This document shows positions 38,176 to 46,827 of a stretch of 64,000 nt of DNA, one piece after another. This stretch comes from Marivivens aquimaris. Its GTDB lineage: Bacteria > Pseudomonadota > Alphaproteobacteria > Rhodobacterales > Rhodobacteraceae. The translations under genes were made by a program, and so were the position numbers. Location of the stretch: contig NZ_JADBGB010000001.1 of assembly GCF_015220045.1 (NCBI RefSeq), positions 2,845,001-2,909,000 of the forward strand, written 5' to 3'. Below the pieces are notes generated by a model. It worked only from the letters and a program-made list of their open reading frames with translations, was not told where the DNA came from and did no database searches. Position 1 is the stretch's first letter. Each line of letters opens with the position of its first letter.

Positions 38176-38777
38176 CATTCGGGGCGGGTGCGCGCCAGCG
38201 ACGGGCGTTCCGACACTGTTGCCTGCCAATCGGACAGAGCGGCGCGTCCTTGGCGCCAGTTGCGGTCGCCGCAGCGCAAATCCACATATTCCAGCGCAAT
38301 ACAGGCCGCGAGCGACGCCATCGTCGTCGGGCCTTCCAGTACATGCATCCAGTCGTCTTCGAGCGCAGAGATCGCACGGTCGACTTTGGCCCATTGTGCT
38401 TCGATCCAATCTTCAAAGACCATACCGTCGGGACGGAAACGCTTTTCATATGTCATGAGCACGGCGGCTTCCATGATCGCGTCACAGGCCGCCTCGACCG
38501 TGAGGACTTCCCAGAGGTTTGCATCCGGATAGAGGCCGACGTTCCACAGTGAGTCGAAATAGCGTGTAATCACGCGGCTGTCGTAGATCGCGTGCTCGCC
38601 TTCACGGATTAGCGCAGGGATTTTGCCGAGCGGATTTGCCGTCAGGATTTCCGGCGCGGTCGCATAGGGCGAGGTCGTCACGGAGATTTCTTCGACCGCG
38701 GCTTCGTGACCACTCTCGTAGAGGGCAACGCGGGCCTTGCGAACGAACGGGGAGGCGGCGGAAGTAATCAGCTTCAT
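38175..38777 (-). CDS. Glutathione S-transferase family protein
   Basis: A 200-residue GST-like protein. The N-terminal thioredoxin-like domain has TSAASPFVRKARVAL, NPLGKIPALI and YDSRVITRYFD; the C-terminal domain is helical with GPTTMASLAACIALEYVDLR. Substrate unknown. It differs from the GST at 7.1 kb. Its ATG follows AAAGGATTTGAG on the coding strand. Confidence 0.88.
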   Translation of the reverse strand: MKLITSAASPFVRKARVALYESGHEAAVEEISVTTSPYATAPEILTANPLGKIPALIREGEHAIYDSRVITRYFDSLWNVGLYPDANLWEVLTVEAACDAIMEAAVLMTYEKRFRPDGMVFEDWIEAQWAKVDRAISALEDDWMHVLEGPTTMASLAACIALEYVDLRCGDRNWRQGRAALSDWQATVSERPSLARTRPE

Positions 38778-38849
38778 CTCAAATCCTTTACTGTCCCAAT
38801 TCCGGCTGCGCCGGAGCCTCCGGCGGAGGTATTTGGGTCAGATTGAAGA

Positions 38850-40103
38850 TCAGGCGCGAAGCTGATTGCCGTCAATGCCTTTGATGACCGCTTCGATAAT
38901 CTGCGACTCGGACTGGTCGGTGTCGAAGAGCACTTCGGTAAACTGCGCGGTGCGGCCCATGCGGTCGTTTTCCATCAGGATGTGATGGGTTTTGCCGACC
39001 TGAGCGGCGAGGTGGCGGGCGACGACTTCGTCACCTTTGGCGCGGAGGCGGGCTGCGCGGTCTTTGATGGCCTTGCCGTTTACTTGCGGCATACGCGCGG
39101 CGGGAGTGCCAGGGCGGGCCGAGTAGGGGAAGACGTGCAGCCAAGTGAGGTGGCAGTCATCCACAAGGCGCATCGAGTTTTCAAAGGCTTCTTCGGTTTC
39201 GGTCGGGAAGCCAGCGATGATGTCCGCGCCGAAGGTCATATCGGGACGCAGTTTGATCGCATCTTCCGCGAAACGAATAGCATCGTCGCGCAGGTGGCGG
39301 CGCTTCATCCGTTTGAGGATCAGGTCGTCACCGTGCTGGAGCGACAGGTGAAGGTGTGGCATCAAGCGCGGCTCGGTCGCGATGGCCTGCATGAGGTTTT
39401 CGTCGACCTCGATCGAGTCGATGGACGAAATCCGCAGGCGCGGCAGGTCGGGGACCAGTTTGAGGATACGCATCACCAGATCGCCGAGCTTCGGTGTGGC
39501 GGGCAGGTCGGCACCCCAAGAGGTCAGGTCGACGCCTGTCAGGACGACTTCGTTATAGCCTTTGTCCACGAGGCGTTTGATCTGGTCGACCACGACACCC
39601 GCAGGGACGGAACGCGAATTGCCGCGGCCGAAGGGGATGATGCAGAAGGTGCAGCGGTGATCGCAGCCATTCTGGACCTGCACATAGGCACGCGAACGTG
39701 TTCCGAAGCCGTCGATCAGGTGACCAGCGGTTTCGGTGACGGACATGATGTCGTCGACCTGCACGGCTTCGGTCTCGCCGATCAGATTAGGCGCCATGCC
39801 CTGCCACGTGGCGGGGTTCATCTTTTCCGTGTTGCCGATGACCTTGGTCACTTCGGGCATCGTCGCAAAGGTTTCAGGCTCGACCTGCGCGGCGCAACCG
39901 GTGACGATCAGCGTCGCATCGGGGTTTTCGCGGCGGAGTTTGCGGATTTCCTGTTTGGCTTTGCGGACGGCCTCGGACGTCACGGCGCAAGTATTCACGA
40001 CCACGGCGTTTTCGACCCCTGCCTGCTTGGCGAGGTCCTTCATGGCTTCGGTTTCGTATGCGTTCAGGCGGCATCCGAGGGTCGAGAATACGGGCGGCTT
40101 CAT
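38850..40103 (-). CDS. mtaB: tRNA t6A37 methylthiotransferase
   Basis: A 417-residue radical-SAM enzyme that adds a methylthio group to N6-threonylcarbamoyladenosine at position 37 of tRNAs. The N-terminal Fe-S cysteines are in [19 protein letters not shown] and VTGCAAQVE. The radical-SAM motif is [20 protein letters not shown]-like C-terminus is present but short. ATG at 40103 overlaps the dapF stop (ATGA), so translation is coupled; a GTG two codons upstream is less likely. LGCRLN supports MtaB rather than MiaB. Confidence 0.93.
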   Translation of the reverse strand: MKPPVFSTLGCRLNAYETEAMKDLAKQAGVENAVVVNTCAVTSEAVRKAKQEIRKLRRENPDATLIVTGCAAQVEPETFATMPEVTKVIGNTEKMNPATWQGMAPNLIGETEAVQVDDIMSVTETAGHLIDGFGTRSRAYVQVQNGCDHRCTFCIIPFGRGNSRSVPAGVVVDQIKRLVDKGYNEVVLTGVDLTSWGADLPATPKLGDLVMRILKLVPDLPRLRISSIDSIEVDENLMQAIATEPRLMPHLHLSLQHGDDLILKRMKRRHLRDDAIRFAEDAIKLRPDMTFGADIIAGFPTETEEAFENSMRLVDDCHLTWLHVFPYSARPGTPAARMPQVNGKAIKDRAARLRAKGDEVVARHLAAQVGKTHHILMENDRMGRTAQFTEVLFDTDQSESQIIEAVIKGIDGNQLRA

Positions 40104-40921
40104 TTCCACACTCCGTCAAAGACATGAGCGGTTGGACCGGTCATCCAGACGCCGTCCTCGCGCCAGTCGACGTGCAGCGTACCGCCGTCGAGGTCGATGC
40201 GCACTTTACGGCCCGTCAGGCCACGGCGGGCGGCTGCCACGGCGGTCGCGCAGGAAGACGACCCGGAGGCCAGTGTCAGGCCCGCACCGCGCTCCCAGAC
40301 CCGCATCCGCAAATGGTCGGGACCGACGACGGAGGCGAACTGAACGTTGGTGCGCTGGGGATAAAGCGGATCGTGCTCGAACTTCGGGCCGAGGGTCATC
40401 AGGTCGACCGCTTCAGCGTCATCCACGAAGAACGTACAATGCGGATTGCCCATGCCGGTCGCGGTGGGCTTGCCGTCGATGGGCAGCTCCAGCGTATCCA
40501 TTTCCTCGCGCAGCGGAATTTCGTGCCAGTTGAGCTGCGGTTGCCCCATGTTGACCGAGGTCAGGCCATCACCTGCGTCGAGCGCATAGAGCGTGCCGCG
40601 GTCGGTGGTGATCGTCAGTTCGGTCTTGCCGGTGCGATCCATCTCCCAACGGGCGATACAGCGGGTGGCATTGCCGCAAGCCGCAGACTGCGAGCCGTCG
40701 GAATTCCAGAACACCAGATGCATGTCCGACTCGCGACCGTCATGGATTGTAGCCAACTGGTCGAAGCCGATCCCGCGGTGGCGGTCGGCCATGGCAATAG
40801 CCAACGACTCGGTCACCACGGTGCCGAGTTCGCGTTCATCTATCACTACGAAATCATTGCCTAACCCATGCATTTTCATGAAGGGCAGGCCGGTGTTCTG
40901 TTCTGCGCGCATGGGGGCCAT
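40100..40921 (-). CDS. dapF: Diaminopimelate epimerase
   Basis: A 273-residue PLP-independent epimerase that converts LL- to meso-diaminopimelate for lysine and peptidoglycan. The two catalytic cysteines are in AACGNATRC and [24 protein letters not shown] is the classic start region. The start is uncertain: 40921 gives normal length, and 40912 or 40879 are also in frame. It is coupled to mtaB by a 4-base overlap. Confidence 0.95.
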   Translation of the reverse strand: MAPMRAEQNTGLPFMKMHGLGNDFVVIDERELGTVVTESLAIAMADRHRGIGFDQLATIHDGRESDMHLVFWNSDGSQSAACGNATRCIARWEMDRTGKTELTITTDRGTLYALDAGDGLTSVNMGQPQLNWHEIPLREEMDTLELPIDGKPTATGMGNPHCTFFVDDAEAVDLMTLGPKFEHDPLYPQRTNVQFASVVGPDHLRMRVWERGAGLTLASGSSSCATAVAAARRGLTGRKVRIDLDGGTLHVDWREDGVWMTGPTAHVFDGVWK

Positions 40922-41005
40922 ATAAGCGCCACCGAAAAAATATTCCAGAGACGCCATTTGCGGGTTGACCCTTTTCACCGAGATACATAGAAGGCGCCCC
41001 ACAGT

Positions 41006-41081
41006 GGGCCGTTAGCTCAGTTGGTAGAGCAACTGACTTTTAATCAGTGGGTCGCAGGTTCGAATCCTGCACGGCTCACCA
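41006..41081 (+). tRNA. tRNA-Lys (TTT)
   Basis: A 76-base cloverleaf: acceptor GGGCCGT pairs with ACGGCTC, D-arm AGCTCAGTTGGTAGAGC, anticodon loop CTTTTAA with TTT at 41039-41041, T-arm GCAGGTTCGAATCCTGC and encoded CCA. A terminator follows. Confidence 0.98.
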
Positions 41082-41088
41082 CTTACTC

Positions 41089-41118
41089 AAAAAGACGCCT
41101 CTCGCAGGCGTCTTTTTT
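41089..41118 (+). terminator. Terminator after the first tRNA-Lys
   Basis: A 12-bp stem (AAAAAGACGCCT and AGGCGTCTTTTT) with a 5-base loop and trailing T-run. Confidence 0.9.
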
Positions 41119-41183
41119 GTTACAAGACTGTCAATTATCGAATTGACGCCACCGCGACCGACACCTAGAAGTCGCGGCATAGT

Positions 41184-41259
41184 GGGCCGCTAGCTCAGTT
41201 GGTAGAGCAACTGACTTTTAATCAGTGGGTCACAGGTTCGAATCCTGTGCGGCTCACCA
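41184..41259 (+). tRNA. tRNA-Lys (TTT), second copy
   Basis: A 76-base gene almost identical to the copy at 41006. It differs at the acceptor (GGGCCGC with GCGGCTC) and T-stem (ACAGG with CCTGT), and each change is compensated so pairing is kept. Anticodon TTT, CCA encoded. Confidence 0.98.
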
Positions 41260-41267
41260 CTTCCATG

Positions 41268-41296
41268 AAAAAAGACGCCCCTCGGGGCGTCTTTTT
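41268..41296. terminator. Terminator between tRNA-Lys and the Anbu gene
   Basis: A stem of AAAAAGACGCCCC with GGGGCGTCTTTTT and a very short loop. The T-tract on both strands suits termination of the tRNA and of the converging Anbu operon. Confidence 0.85.
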
Positions 41297-41300
41297 CGTT

Positions 41301-42038
41301 TCAGCTGTTGAGGTCGATGTCTGGCAGAGAATCGAAGGCCGATTTCAGCGCCGTCCCCCAACCGTTCGAGATGGCGTGATACGAAGCATCATCCGCTGCA
41401 ATCCGGCGGCGGAGGCCTTGCTGGAATGTATCCGTCTCGTAGACTTGCAGATCGAGCGGCAAGCCGACCGACAGGTTCGCCTTGATGGTCGAATCGAACG
41501 ACACCAGAAGCAGTTTGGTCGCTTGCTCCCACGTCATGTCAGGCTCGAACGCACGAACGAGAATCGGTTTACCGTATTTGGTCTCGCCAATCTGGAAGAA
41601 TGGCGTGTCATCGCTGGCTTCGACGAAGTTGCCTTCGGGATAGACGAGGAACAGGCGCGGTTCGGAACCTTTGATCTGGCCGCCGAGAATCAGCGTCGCA
41701 TTGAACGTCGCATCGGCGCGCTGGCCGGTCATGGCGTTCTCGGCGATGGTTTCCTTGAGCATATCGCCCACCAGACGCGCGATCTGGAACATCGTCGGCG
41801 CTTGCATGATCGACGGCGCGCGATCCTCGGGCGCCTTGTTGCGCTCTTCGAGTTTGGAAATGACGGCCTGAGTCGTTGCGAGGTTACCGGCTGACAGGAT
41901 TGTGATGAAGCGCTCTCCGGGTTCGGAGAACGTCCGCATCTTGCAGAACGACGAAATGTTGTCGACACCCGCGTTCGTGCGCGTGTCGGACATGAATACC
42001 AGACCGTTGTTGAGCCGCATTCCTACGCAGTAGGTCAT
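41301..42038 (-). CDS. Anbu proteasome-like peptidase (bacterial proteasome homologue)
   Basis: A 245-residue Ntn-hydrolase of the Anbu family. The nucleophile Thr2 becomes residue 1 after Met removal (MTYCVGMRLNNGL), and Asp18 and Lys33 stand at the positions of the proteasome catalytic Asp17 and Lys33. There is no propeptide, as is usual for Anbu. It is the last gene of a four-gene minus-strand cluster with ATP-grasp, alpha-E and transglutaminase-like proteins, the conserved Anbu neighbourhood. The substrate and the cluster's role are not established. Confidence 0.93.
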   Translation of the reverse strand: MTYCVGMRLNNGLVFMSDTRTNAGVDNISSFCKMRTFSEPGERFITILSAGNLATTQAVISKLEERNKAPEDRAPSIMQAPTMFQIARLVGDMLKETIAENAMTGQRADATFNATLILGGQIKGSEPRLFLVYPEGNFVEASDDTPFFQIGETKYGKPILVRAFEPDMTWEQATKLLLVSFDSTIKANLSVGLPLDLQVYETDTFQQGLRRRIAADDASYHAISNGWGTALKSAFDSLPDIDLNS

Positions 42039-42050
42039 TGCCGGTTGCCT

Positions 42051-42854
42051 CTATTGCTGCACCTGTAGTTCGACAATGAGTTCTTCACTCGCACCGCCGA
42101 ACCGAGTGCCCGATATAGGTGCCGCGTCGTTATAGTCTAGTCCAGTTGCGACCCTTACATACCGTGTATCCGGCGAAATACCGTTCGATATATCGAATCC
42201 TACCCAGCCGAGACTCGGAACCAGCGCCTCTGCCCACGCATGTGTGGCTTCCTGTTCGATGCGGTCGTCCATCAACAGATAACCCGACACATATCGTGCG
42301 GGGACGCCGGCATGACGGCAGCATGCGAGGAAGATATGCGTGTGGTCCTGACAGACTCCGTGGCCCGCACTGATCGCGTCTTCAGCGGTCGTCATCGCGT
42401 CCGAGCGGCCCGTTTCATAGGCGACAGATTCAAGAATTGCCGCCGACAGCGCGTGGAGCCAGTCGAGCGTGCCGACCTCGCCATCCGTCTTCGACAGAAT
42501 CGAGCGGCAACCTGCACCCGGTTTGGTGAGCGGGGTCTGGTTTTCGAATAGCCAGCACGGTGCGTTGCCCGAATGCGGGCCATAGACGCCGTGGGTGTCC
42601 ACGATTTCGACGACGCCTTGGCTCACCAGCGTAACTTGCGTGGTGTTCGGCTCGAAGCTCACCAGCGTAACGTGGTTCTGATGGTGATCTTCATAGGACA
42701 GCTCGACTTTGCCGCCTTCGACCTGAATGTCCCATTCAAGCACAGTCTGGTTGCGCGTGCCTTTCGGCGTGACGCGCAACTGCTGGAGACCGAAGGGCAC
42801 GGGTTCGTCGTAGCTGTAGGTCGTACGGTGAATGATGTGCAGTTTCTGGGTCAT
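42051..42854 (-). CDS. Transglutaminase-like protein of the Anbu cluster
   Basis: A 267-residue cytosolic protein with an N-terminal beta domain (about 1-100) and a transglutaminase-like cysteine-protease fold. The triad is Cys168 (GHGVCQDHTHIF), His205 (THAWAEALVP) and Asp221 (VGFDISNG). It could form or cut amide bonds. The start overlaps the alpha-E gene by 4 bases and Anbu lies 12 bases downstream, so the set is one operon. It belongs to the COG1305 group found with Anbu. Confidence 0.92.
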   Translation of the reverse strand: MTQKLHIIHRTTYSYDEPVPFGLQQLRVTPKGTRNQTVLEWDIQVEGGKVELSYEDHHQNHVTLVSFEPNTTQVTLVSQGVVEIVDTHGVYGPHSGNAPCWLFENQTPLTKPGAGCRSILSKTDGEVGTLDWLHALSAAILESVAYETGRSDAMTTAEDAISAGHGVCQDHTHIFLACCRHAGVPARYVSGYLLMDDRIEQEATHAWAEALVPSLGWVGFDISNGISPDTRYVRVATGLDYNDAAPISGTRFGGASEELIVELQVQQ

Positions 42855-43792
42855 GCGTAGAACCTGTAATCGACTTCGATCTGGTTGCCGAGTTCGGCTA
42901 CGCTCTTCAGGTACTCCTGAATGAACTCGTGCAGACCGTCGTCGAGCACTTCGTCGATTGATCGTTGCATGGTCCGCAGCGCGAGCTTGTCCGCCATGTC
43001 ATGGCATTTCAGGCGCGTGCCGTAGTCCGCCATCAGATACCCGAGGTTATCGCGGATCTTGTCCGTACAGAACGACAGGCTGCGGGGCATACGCTTGTCC
43101 AGAATCAGGAACTGCGCGATTTCGCGGGGGCGTGGATCCTGCCCGTAGGAAATCTGGAAGCCGCCTTCGGCAGATACCGAACGCAGGATCGTCTGCCACT
43201 GGACGTTATCCAGCGACGAGCCGACCGACATCGCGGAGGGCAGCAGCACGTAGTACTTCACATCCAGAATGCGGGCGGTGTTGTCGGCGCGCTCCACGAA
43301 CGTCCCGATACGCGAGAAGTCGTAGAAGTCGTTGCGCAGCATGGTGCCGTGGGTCGCGCCGCGCACGTAGGCGGTCCGCTGACGGATCATCTGGAGCACT
43401 TCAGGAAGATCGCGTTCGGCAACCTTACGGGCGAGTTTGTTGCACAGAACCATGTAGCATTCGTTCACACCCTCCCAGACCTCGCGGGTCAGGGCGGTAC
43501 GTACGGTTTTGGCGTTGTTACGCGCCATGCAGATCAGGTTCAGGACGCTCGACGGGTTGTCCTTGTCGCGGAGCATCCAGTCGATGACCTGTTCGCGGGT
43601 GTAATCCGCGCCATATGCCGCCTGATAGCCCCAATGCATCGCGGCGGTTTCAAGAACGCTGGACCATTCGTCCTCACCCGATGGGCGGGTGAGCGACAGG
43701 CGCTGGCCTGCTTCGATCAGGCGCGCGGTATTTTCGGACCGTTCAAGGTAGCGGAACATCCAGTAGAGTCCGCCTGCAGTTTTTCCCAGCAT
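42851..43792 (-). CDS. Alpha-E domain protein of the Anbu cluster
   Basis: A 313-residue, largely helical protein of the alpha-E family (COG2307). LGKTAGGLYWMFRYLERSEN starts the protein in the typical way, followed by RLIEAGQRLSL and FVERADNTARILDVKYY. No catalytic motif is known. It is always found near circularly permuted ATP-grasp proteins such as the next upstream gene, 4 bases away, and is probably a partner of it. Confidence 0.92.
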   Translation of the reverse strand: MLGKTAGGLYWMFRYLERSENTARLIEAGQRLSLTRPSGEDEWSSVLETAAMHWGYQAAYGADYTREQVIDWMLRDKDNPSSVLNLICMARNNAKTVRTALTREVWEGVNECYMVLCNKLARKVAERDLPEVLQMIRQRTAYVRGATHGTMLRNDFYDFSRIGTFVERADNTARILDVKYYVLLPSAMSVGSSLDNVQWQTILRSVSAEGGFQISYGQDPRPREIAQFLILDKRMPRSLSFCTDKIRDNLGYLMADYGTRLKCHDMADKLALRTMQRSIDEVLDDGLHEFIQEYLKSVAELGNQIEVDYRFYA

Positions 43793-43796
43793 CGCG

Positions 43797-45224
43797 TTAC
43801 TCCTCCAGAACCCAAGTGTCCTTGGTCCCGCCGCCTTGGGACGAGTTCACAACGAGCGAGCCTTTTTTCAACGCAACGCGGGTCAGGCCGCCTGGCGTGA
43901 TGTCGACCTTATCGGGGCTGACGAGCACGAAAGGACGCAGGTCCACGTGGCGCGGTGCGAGGCCGGTGCGCGTGAACGTCGGAACAGTAGAGAGCGAAAG
44001 GGTCGGTTGAGCGATGTAGTTACCAGGGCGCGCTTTGAGCTTCTTGCGGAAGTCGGCGATGTCCTTCTTCGTCGCGGTCGGCCCGATCAGCATCCCGTAA
44101 CCACCCGATCCGTGAACCTCTTTTACGACGAGGTCTTCGAGGTTGTCGAGCACGTAGGACAGGCTTTCCGGGTCGTTGCAGCGCCAGGTCGGAACGTTCT
44201 TCAAAATGGCTTTTTCGCCGGTGTAGAACTCCACGATATCAGGCATGTAGCTGTAGATCGCCTTGTCGTCGGCGATGCCTGTGCCAGGTGCGTTTGCAAT
44301 GGTGATGTTGCCAGCGCGGTAGACGTCCATGATGCCCGGAATGCCGAGCGCCGATTCAGGATTGAAGTTCAGCGGGTCGAGGAATTCATCATCCACGCGG
44401 CGGTAAAGCACGTCGATCGGCTGGTAGCCTTCGGTCGTCCGCATCTGCACACGGCCATCGACCACGCGAAGGTCGTGACCCTCGACCAGTTCCACGCCCA
44501 TCTTGTCCGCAAGGAAGCTGTGTTCGTAGTAGGCAGAGTTGAAGATGCCCGGTGTCAGAACGGCCACGCGAGGGCGATCACCGGCGCAGTTCGGCGCGCA
44601 GGCTGCCAGAGAACGGCGAAGCATCTTGGGATAATTCGACACCTGCTGTACGCGGTTCCGGCTGAACAGCTCGGGGAACATCTGGAGCATGGTTTCGCGG
44701 TTTTCGAGCATATAGCTCACGCCTGACGGCGTCCGCGCATTGTCTTCCAGAACGTAGAATTCATCGGGGCCGGTACGAACAAGGTCGATACCGACAATGT
44801 GGGTGTAGACGCCGCCCGGAGGGGTCACGCCAATCATCTTGGGTTCGAATGCGACGTTCTTGGAGATCATCTCTGCCGGAATACGGCCTGCGCGCACGAT
44901 TTCCTGACGGTGATAGATGTCATGCAGGAAGGCATTAATCGCCCTGACACGCTGCTCGATCCCTCGGGACAGGCGGCTCCATTCGCGGCCGGAGATGATG
45001 TGCGGAATGATGTCGAAAGGGATCAGTCGCTCTGCAGCTTCTGCACGTCCATAAACGTTGAATGTGATGCCCGTGAGCCGGAATAGGTCATCCGCCTCGC
45101 GCTGTTTTTTACGTAATCTGGACGGATTTTCGCCCTGAAACCAGTTATTGAAATCTGCGTAGGGATCACGGATCGATTCTTGCCCGCTGCCCCACATTTC
45201 ATCGAAATTGACGCGGTCGTTCAT
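43797..45224 (-). CDS. Circularly permuted ATP-grasp protein of the Anbu cluster
   Basis: A 475-residue member of COG2308 (circularly permuted ATP-grasp type 2). Features include GREWSRLSRGIEQRVRAIN, YVLEDNARTPSGVSYMLEN, VKEVHGSGGYGMLIGP and LRPFVLVSPDK. ATP-grasp enzymes of this type are thought to form amide bonds, possibly peptide tags, but no product is known. ATG at 45224 gives the family's usual start; a longer frame reaches 45284. First gene of the Anbu operon. Confidence 0.92.
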   Translation of the reverse strand: MNDRVNFDEMWGSGQESIRDPYADFNNWFQGENPSRLRKKQREADDLFRLTGITFNVYGRAEAAERLIPFDIIPHIISGREWSRLSRGIEQRVRAINAFLHDIYHRQEIVRAGRIPAEMISKNVAFEPKMIGVTPPGGVYTHIVGIDLVRTGPDEFYVLEDNARTPSGVSYMLENRETMLQMFPELFSRNRVQQVSNYPKMLRRSLAACAPNCAGDRPRVAVLTPGIFNSAYYEHSFLADKMGVELVEGHDLRVVDGRVQMRTTEGYQPIDVLYRRVDDEFLDPLNFNPESALGIPGIMDVYRAGNITIANAPGTGIADDKAIYSYMPDIVEFYTGEKAILKNVPTWRCNDPESLSYVLDNLEDLVVKEVHGSGGYGMLIGPTATKKDIADFRKKLKARPGNYIAQPTLSLSTVPTFTRTGLAPRHVDLRPFVLVSPDKVDITPGGLTRVALKKGSLVVNSSQGGGTKDTWVLEE

Positions 45225-45341
45225 AGGATCAGAATGACTAGCTGTGCACGGATACACAACCGACGACTGCGATCTGGCAGTCATTAATCACTTTTCCGCT
45301 GAAAACTTGGGCGGTTTGTGAACGCGCATTCTTAAATGCGA

Positions 45342-45361
45342 AGGGCGCCGAGAGGCGCCCT
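45342..45361 (-). terminator. Hairpin downstream of pcaG
   Basis: An 8-bp stem (AGGGCGCC and GGCGCCCT) with a GAGA loop, 7 bases after the pcaG stop on the minus strand. The following bases are T-rich (TTCGCATTT), so it may terminate pcaHG. Confidence 0.65.
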
Positions 45362-45368
45362 CAACCTA

Positions 45369-45974
45369 TCAGAGATCAAAGAAGACTGTTTCGTCCGGAC
45401 CCTGCAAATGGATCTCGTGGCGGTATGTGTTTCCGTCCCGCTTTGCGATCAGTGTAGGAACGCGTGATTTCAGCTCGATGCGGGACAGGAACGGGTCGGC
45501 CTCGTTCGCTTCGGCCTCGTCATCGAAATAGACGCGGGTGGCGAGGGCGAGGTTTATGCCGCGTGCAGCGATCCACATCAGGACATGCGGGGCGTAGGTC
45601 TTGCCGTCGACGCTGACAGCGCCCGGTTTGATCGTCTCGAAGCGGAAGACGCCTGTGTCGTGGTCGGCGTGCTGACGACCAAAGCCTGTGAAATGCGGAT
45701 CGGCTTCGCGGCCATCTTCGGGCGAGGCGAAAACGCCGTTCGCGTCTGCCTGCCAGATCTCGACCATTGCGTCTTTGACCGGAGTGCCGGAGCCGTCGAA
45801 AATCACGGCTTCGATGTTGATGCGCTCGCCTTTCGCTTCGCCCGTAAACATCGTCGAGCCGAGGTCGGTGTCGAAGATCGTGTGGATGCCCGTCGTGTTC
45901 GGCATGCAGCCGATGTGGACGTAAGGGCCGGCGGTCTGCGACGCGGATTCTTTGAGCTTCGGTGCATAAGGCAT
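45369..45974 (-). CDS. pcaG: Protocatechuate 3,4-dioxygenase alpha subunit
   Basis: A 201-residue subunit of the ring-cleaving intradiol dioxygenase that opens protocatechuate to 3-carboxy-cis,cis-muconate. KESASQTAGPYVHIG opens it, and VEIWQADANGVFASP marks the intradiol dioxygenase fold. The iron ligands lie in the beta subunit, as expected. It follows pcaH by 3 bases. Confidence 0.95.
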   Translation of the reverse strand: MPYAPKLKESASQTAGPYVHIGCMPNTTGIHTIFDTDLGSTMFTGEAKGERINIEAVIFDGSGTPVKDAMVEIWQADANGVFASPEDGREADPHFTGFGRQHADHDTGVFRFETIKPGAVSVDGKTYAPHVLMWIAARGINLALATRVYFDDEAEANEADPFLSRIELKSRVPTLIAKRDGNTYRHEIHLQGPDETVFFDL

Positions 45975-45977
45975 GGC

Positions 45978-46700
45978 TTAGTTCCCTTCCTTACGGTTTT
46001 CGAAAACGGTGGAGCGCTTGCCACGCAGAACGATGTCGAAACGGTAGGCACGCATGTCGTGCGGACGCGAGTTGTGCATATCGAGGCGCGCAATCAGACG
46101 GTCGATTGCGTCCGCGTCGGGGATCGTTTTCACAATCGGGCAAAGCGCAATGTTCGGGTCGCCTTCGAAGTACATCTGGGTAATCAGGCGCTGGGCGAAG
46201 GCCGTACCAAACACCGAGAAGTGGATGTGCGCGGGGCGCCAGTCGTTTTTGCCGTTCGGCCACGGATAGGCCGCCGGACGGATGGTGAAAAAGTGGAAGT
46301 AGCCACTCTCGTCGGTCATCGTTCGGCCGCAACCACCGAAGTTCGGGTCGAGCGGCGCGAGGTAGGTGTCCTTCTTGTGGCGATAGCGACCACCGGCATT
46401 TGCCTGCCAGAATTCGACCAGCGTGTTACGGATGGGGCGGGCCTCTTCGTCGAGGACATAGCCGTGGACCATGATCCGCTCACCGATCGCGCTCTCGCCC
46501 GCTTGGGCGAAGTTGAGGATCAGGTTGTTATCCAATTCGCCGATCAGCGAATGACCGAAGGTCGGACCGGTGAACTCGGTCGGCGAGCCATCAAAGCCGA
46601 TGGGCGCCTTTTGCGGCGAGCGCAGGATCGATGTCCGGTACCCCGGTGTGTATGCGGGCGGGTGCATATTCAGGTCGCGGGGATAATACCCAGATTTCAT
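45978..46700 (-). CDS. pcaH: Protocatechuate 3,4-dioxygenase beta subunit
   Basis: A 240-residue catalytic subunit. The ferric-iron ligands are visible: Tyr in NAGGRYRHKKD, Tyr in AAYPWPNG, and two His in WRPAHIHFSVFG. LVEFWQANAGGRY is the intradiol signature. ATG at 46700 follows GGAGGAGGACAG. The pcaQ regulator diverges 123 bases away. The other protocatechuate genes (pcaB, C, D) are not in the window. Confidence 0.96.
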   Translation of the reverse strand: MKSGYYPRDLNMHPPAYTPGYRTSILRSPQKAPIGFDGSPTEFTGPTFGHSLIGELDNNLILNFAQAGESAIGERIMVHGYVLDEEARPIRNTLVEFWQANAGGRYRHKKDTYLAPLDPNFGGCGRTMTDESGYFHFFTIRPAAYPWPNGKNDWRPAHIHFSVFGTAFAQRLITQMYFEGDPNIALCPIVKTIPDADAIDRLIARLDMHNSRPHDMRAYRFDIVLRGKRSTVFENRKEGN

Positions 46701-46772
46701 CTGTCCTCCTCCAGCGCTCGGCGCGCTTTGGTCACTTCCTCGGGTGTTGAGGGATCGTGACTGATTGCTTTT

Positions 46773-46827
46773 GGAAAGTAAAATGACGATATGAAGTTTA
46801 TGATTTCCAGAATCGGAAAGTAAATGA
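46773..46827 (+). promoter_or_regulatory. Direct repeats in the pcaH/pcaQ intergenic region
   Basis: GGAAAGTAAAATGA (46773-46786) recurs 42 bases later as GGAAAGTAAATGA (46815-46827), the second copy including the pcaQ ribosome site and start. The inverted repeat TTTCC-N6-GGAAA (46804-46819) overlaps the second copy. These could be operator elements, but the published PcaQ site (ATAACC-N4-GGTTAA) is not seen. Confidence 0.3.
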
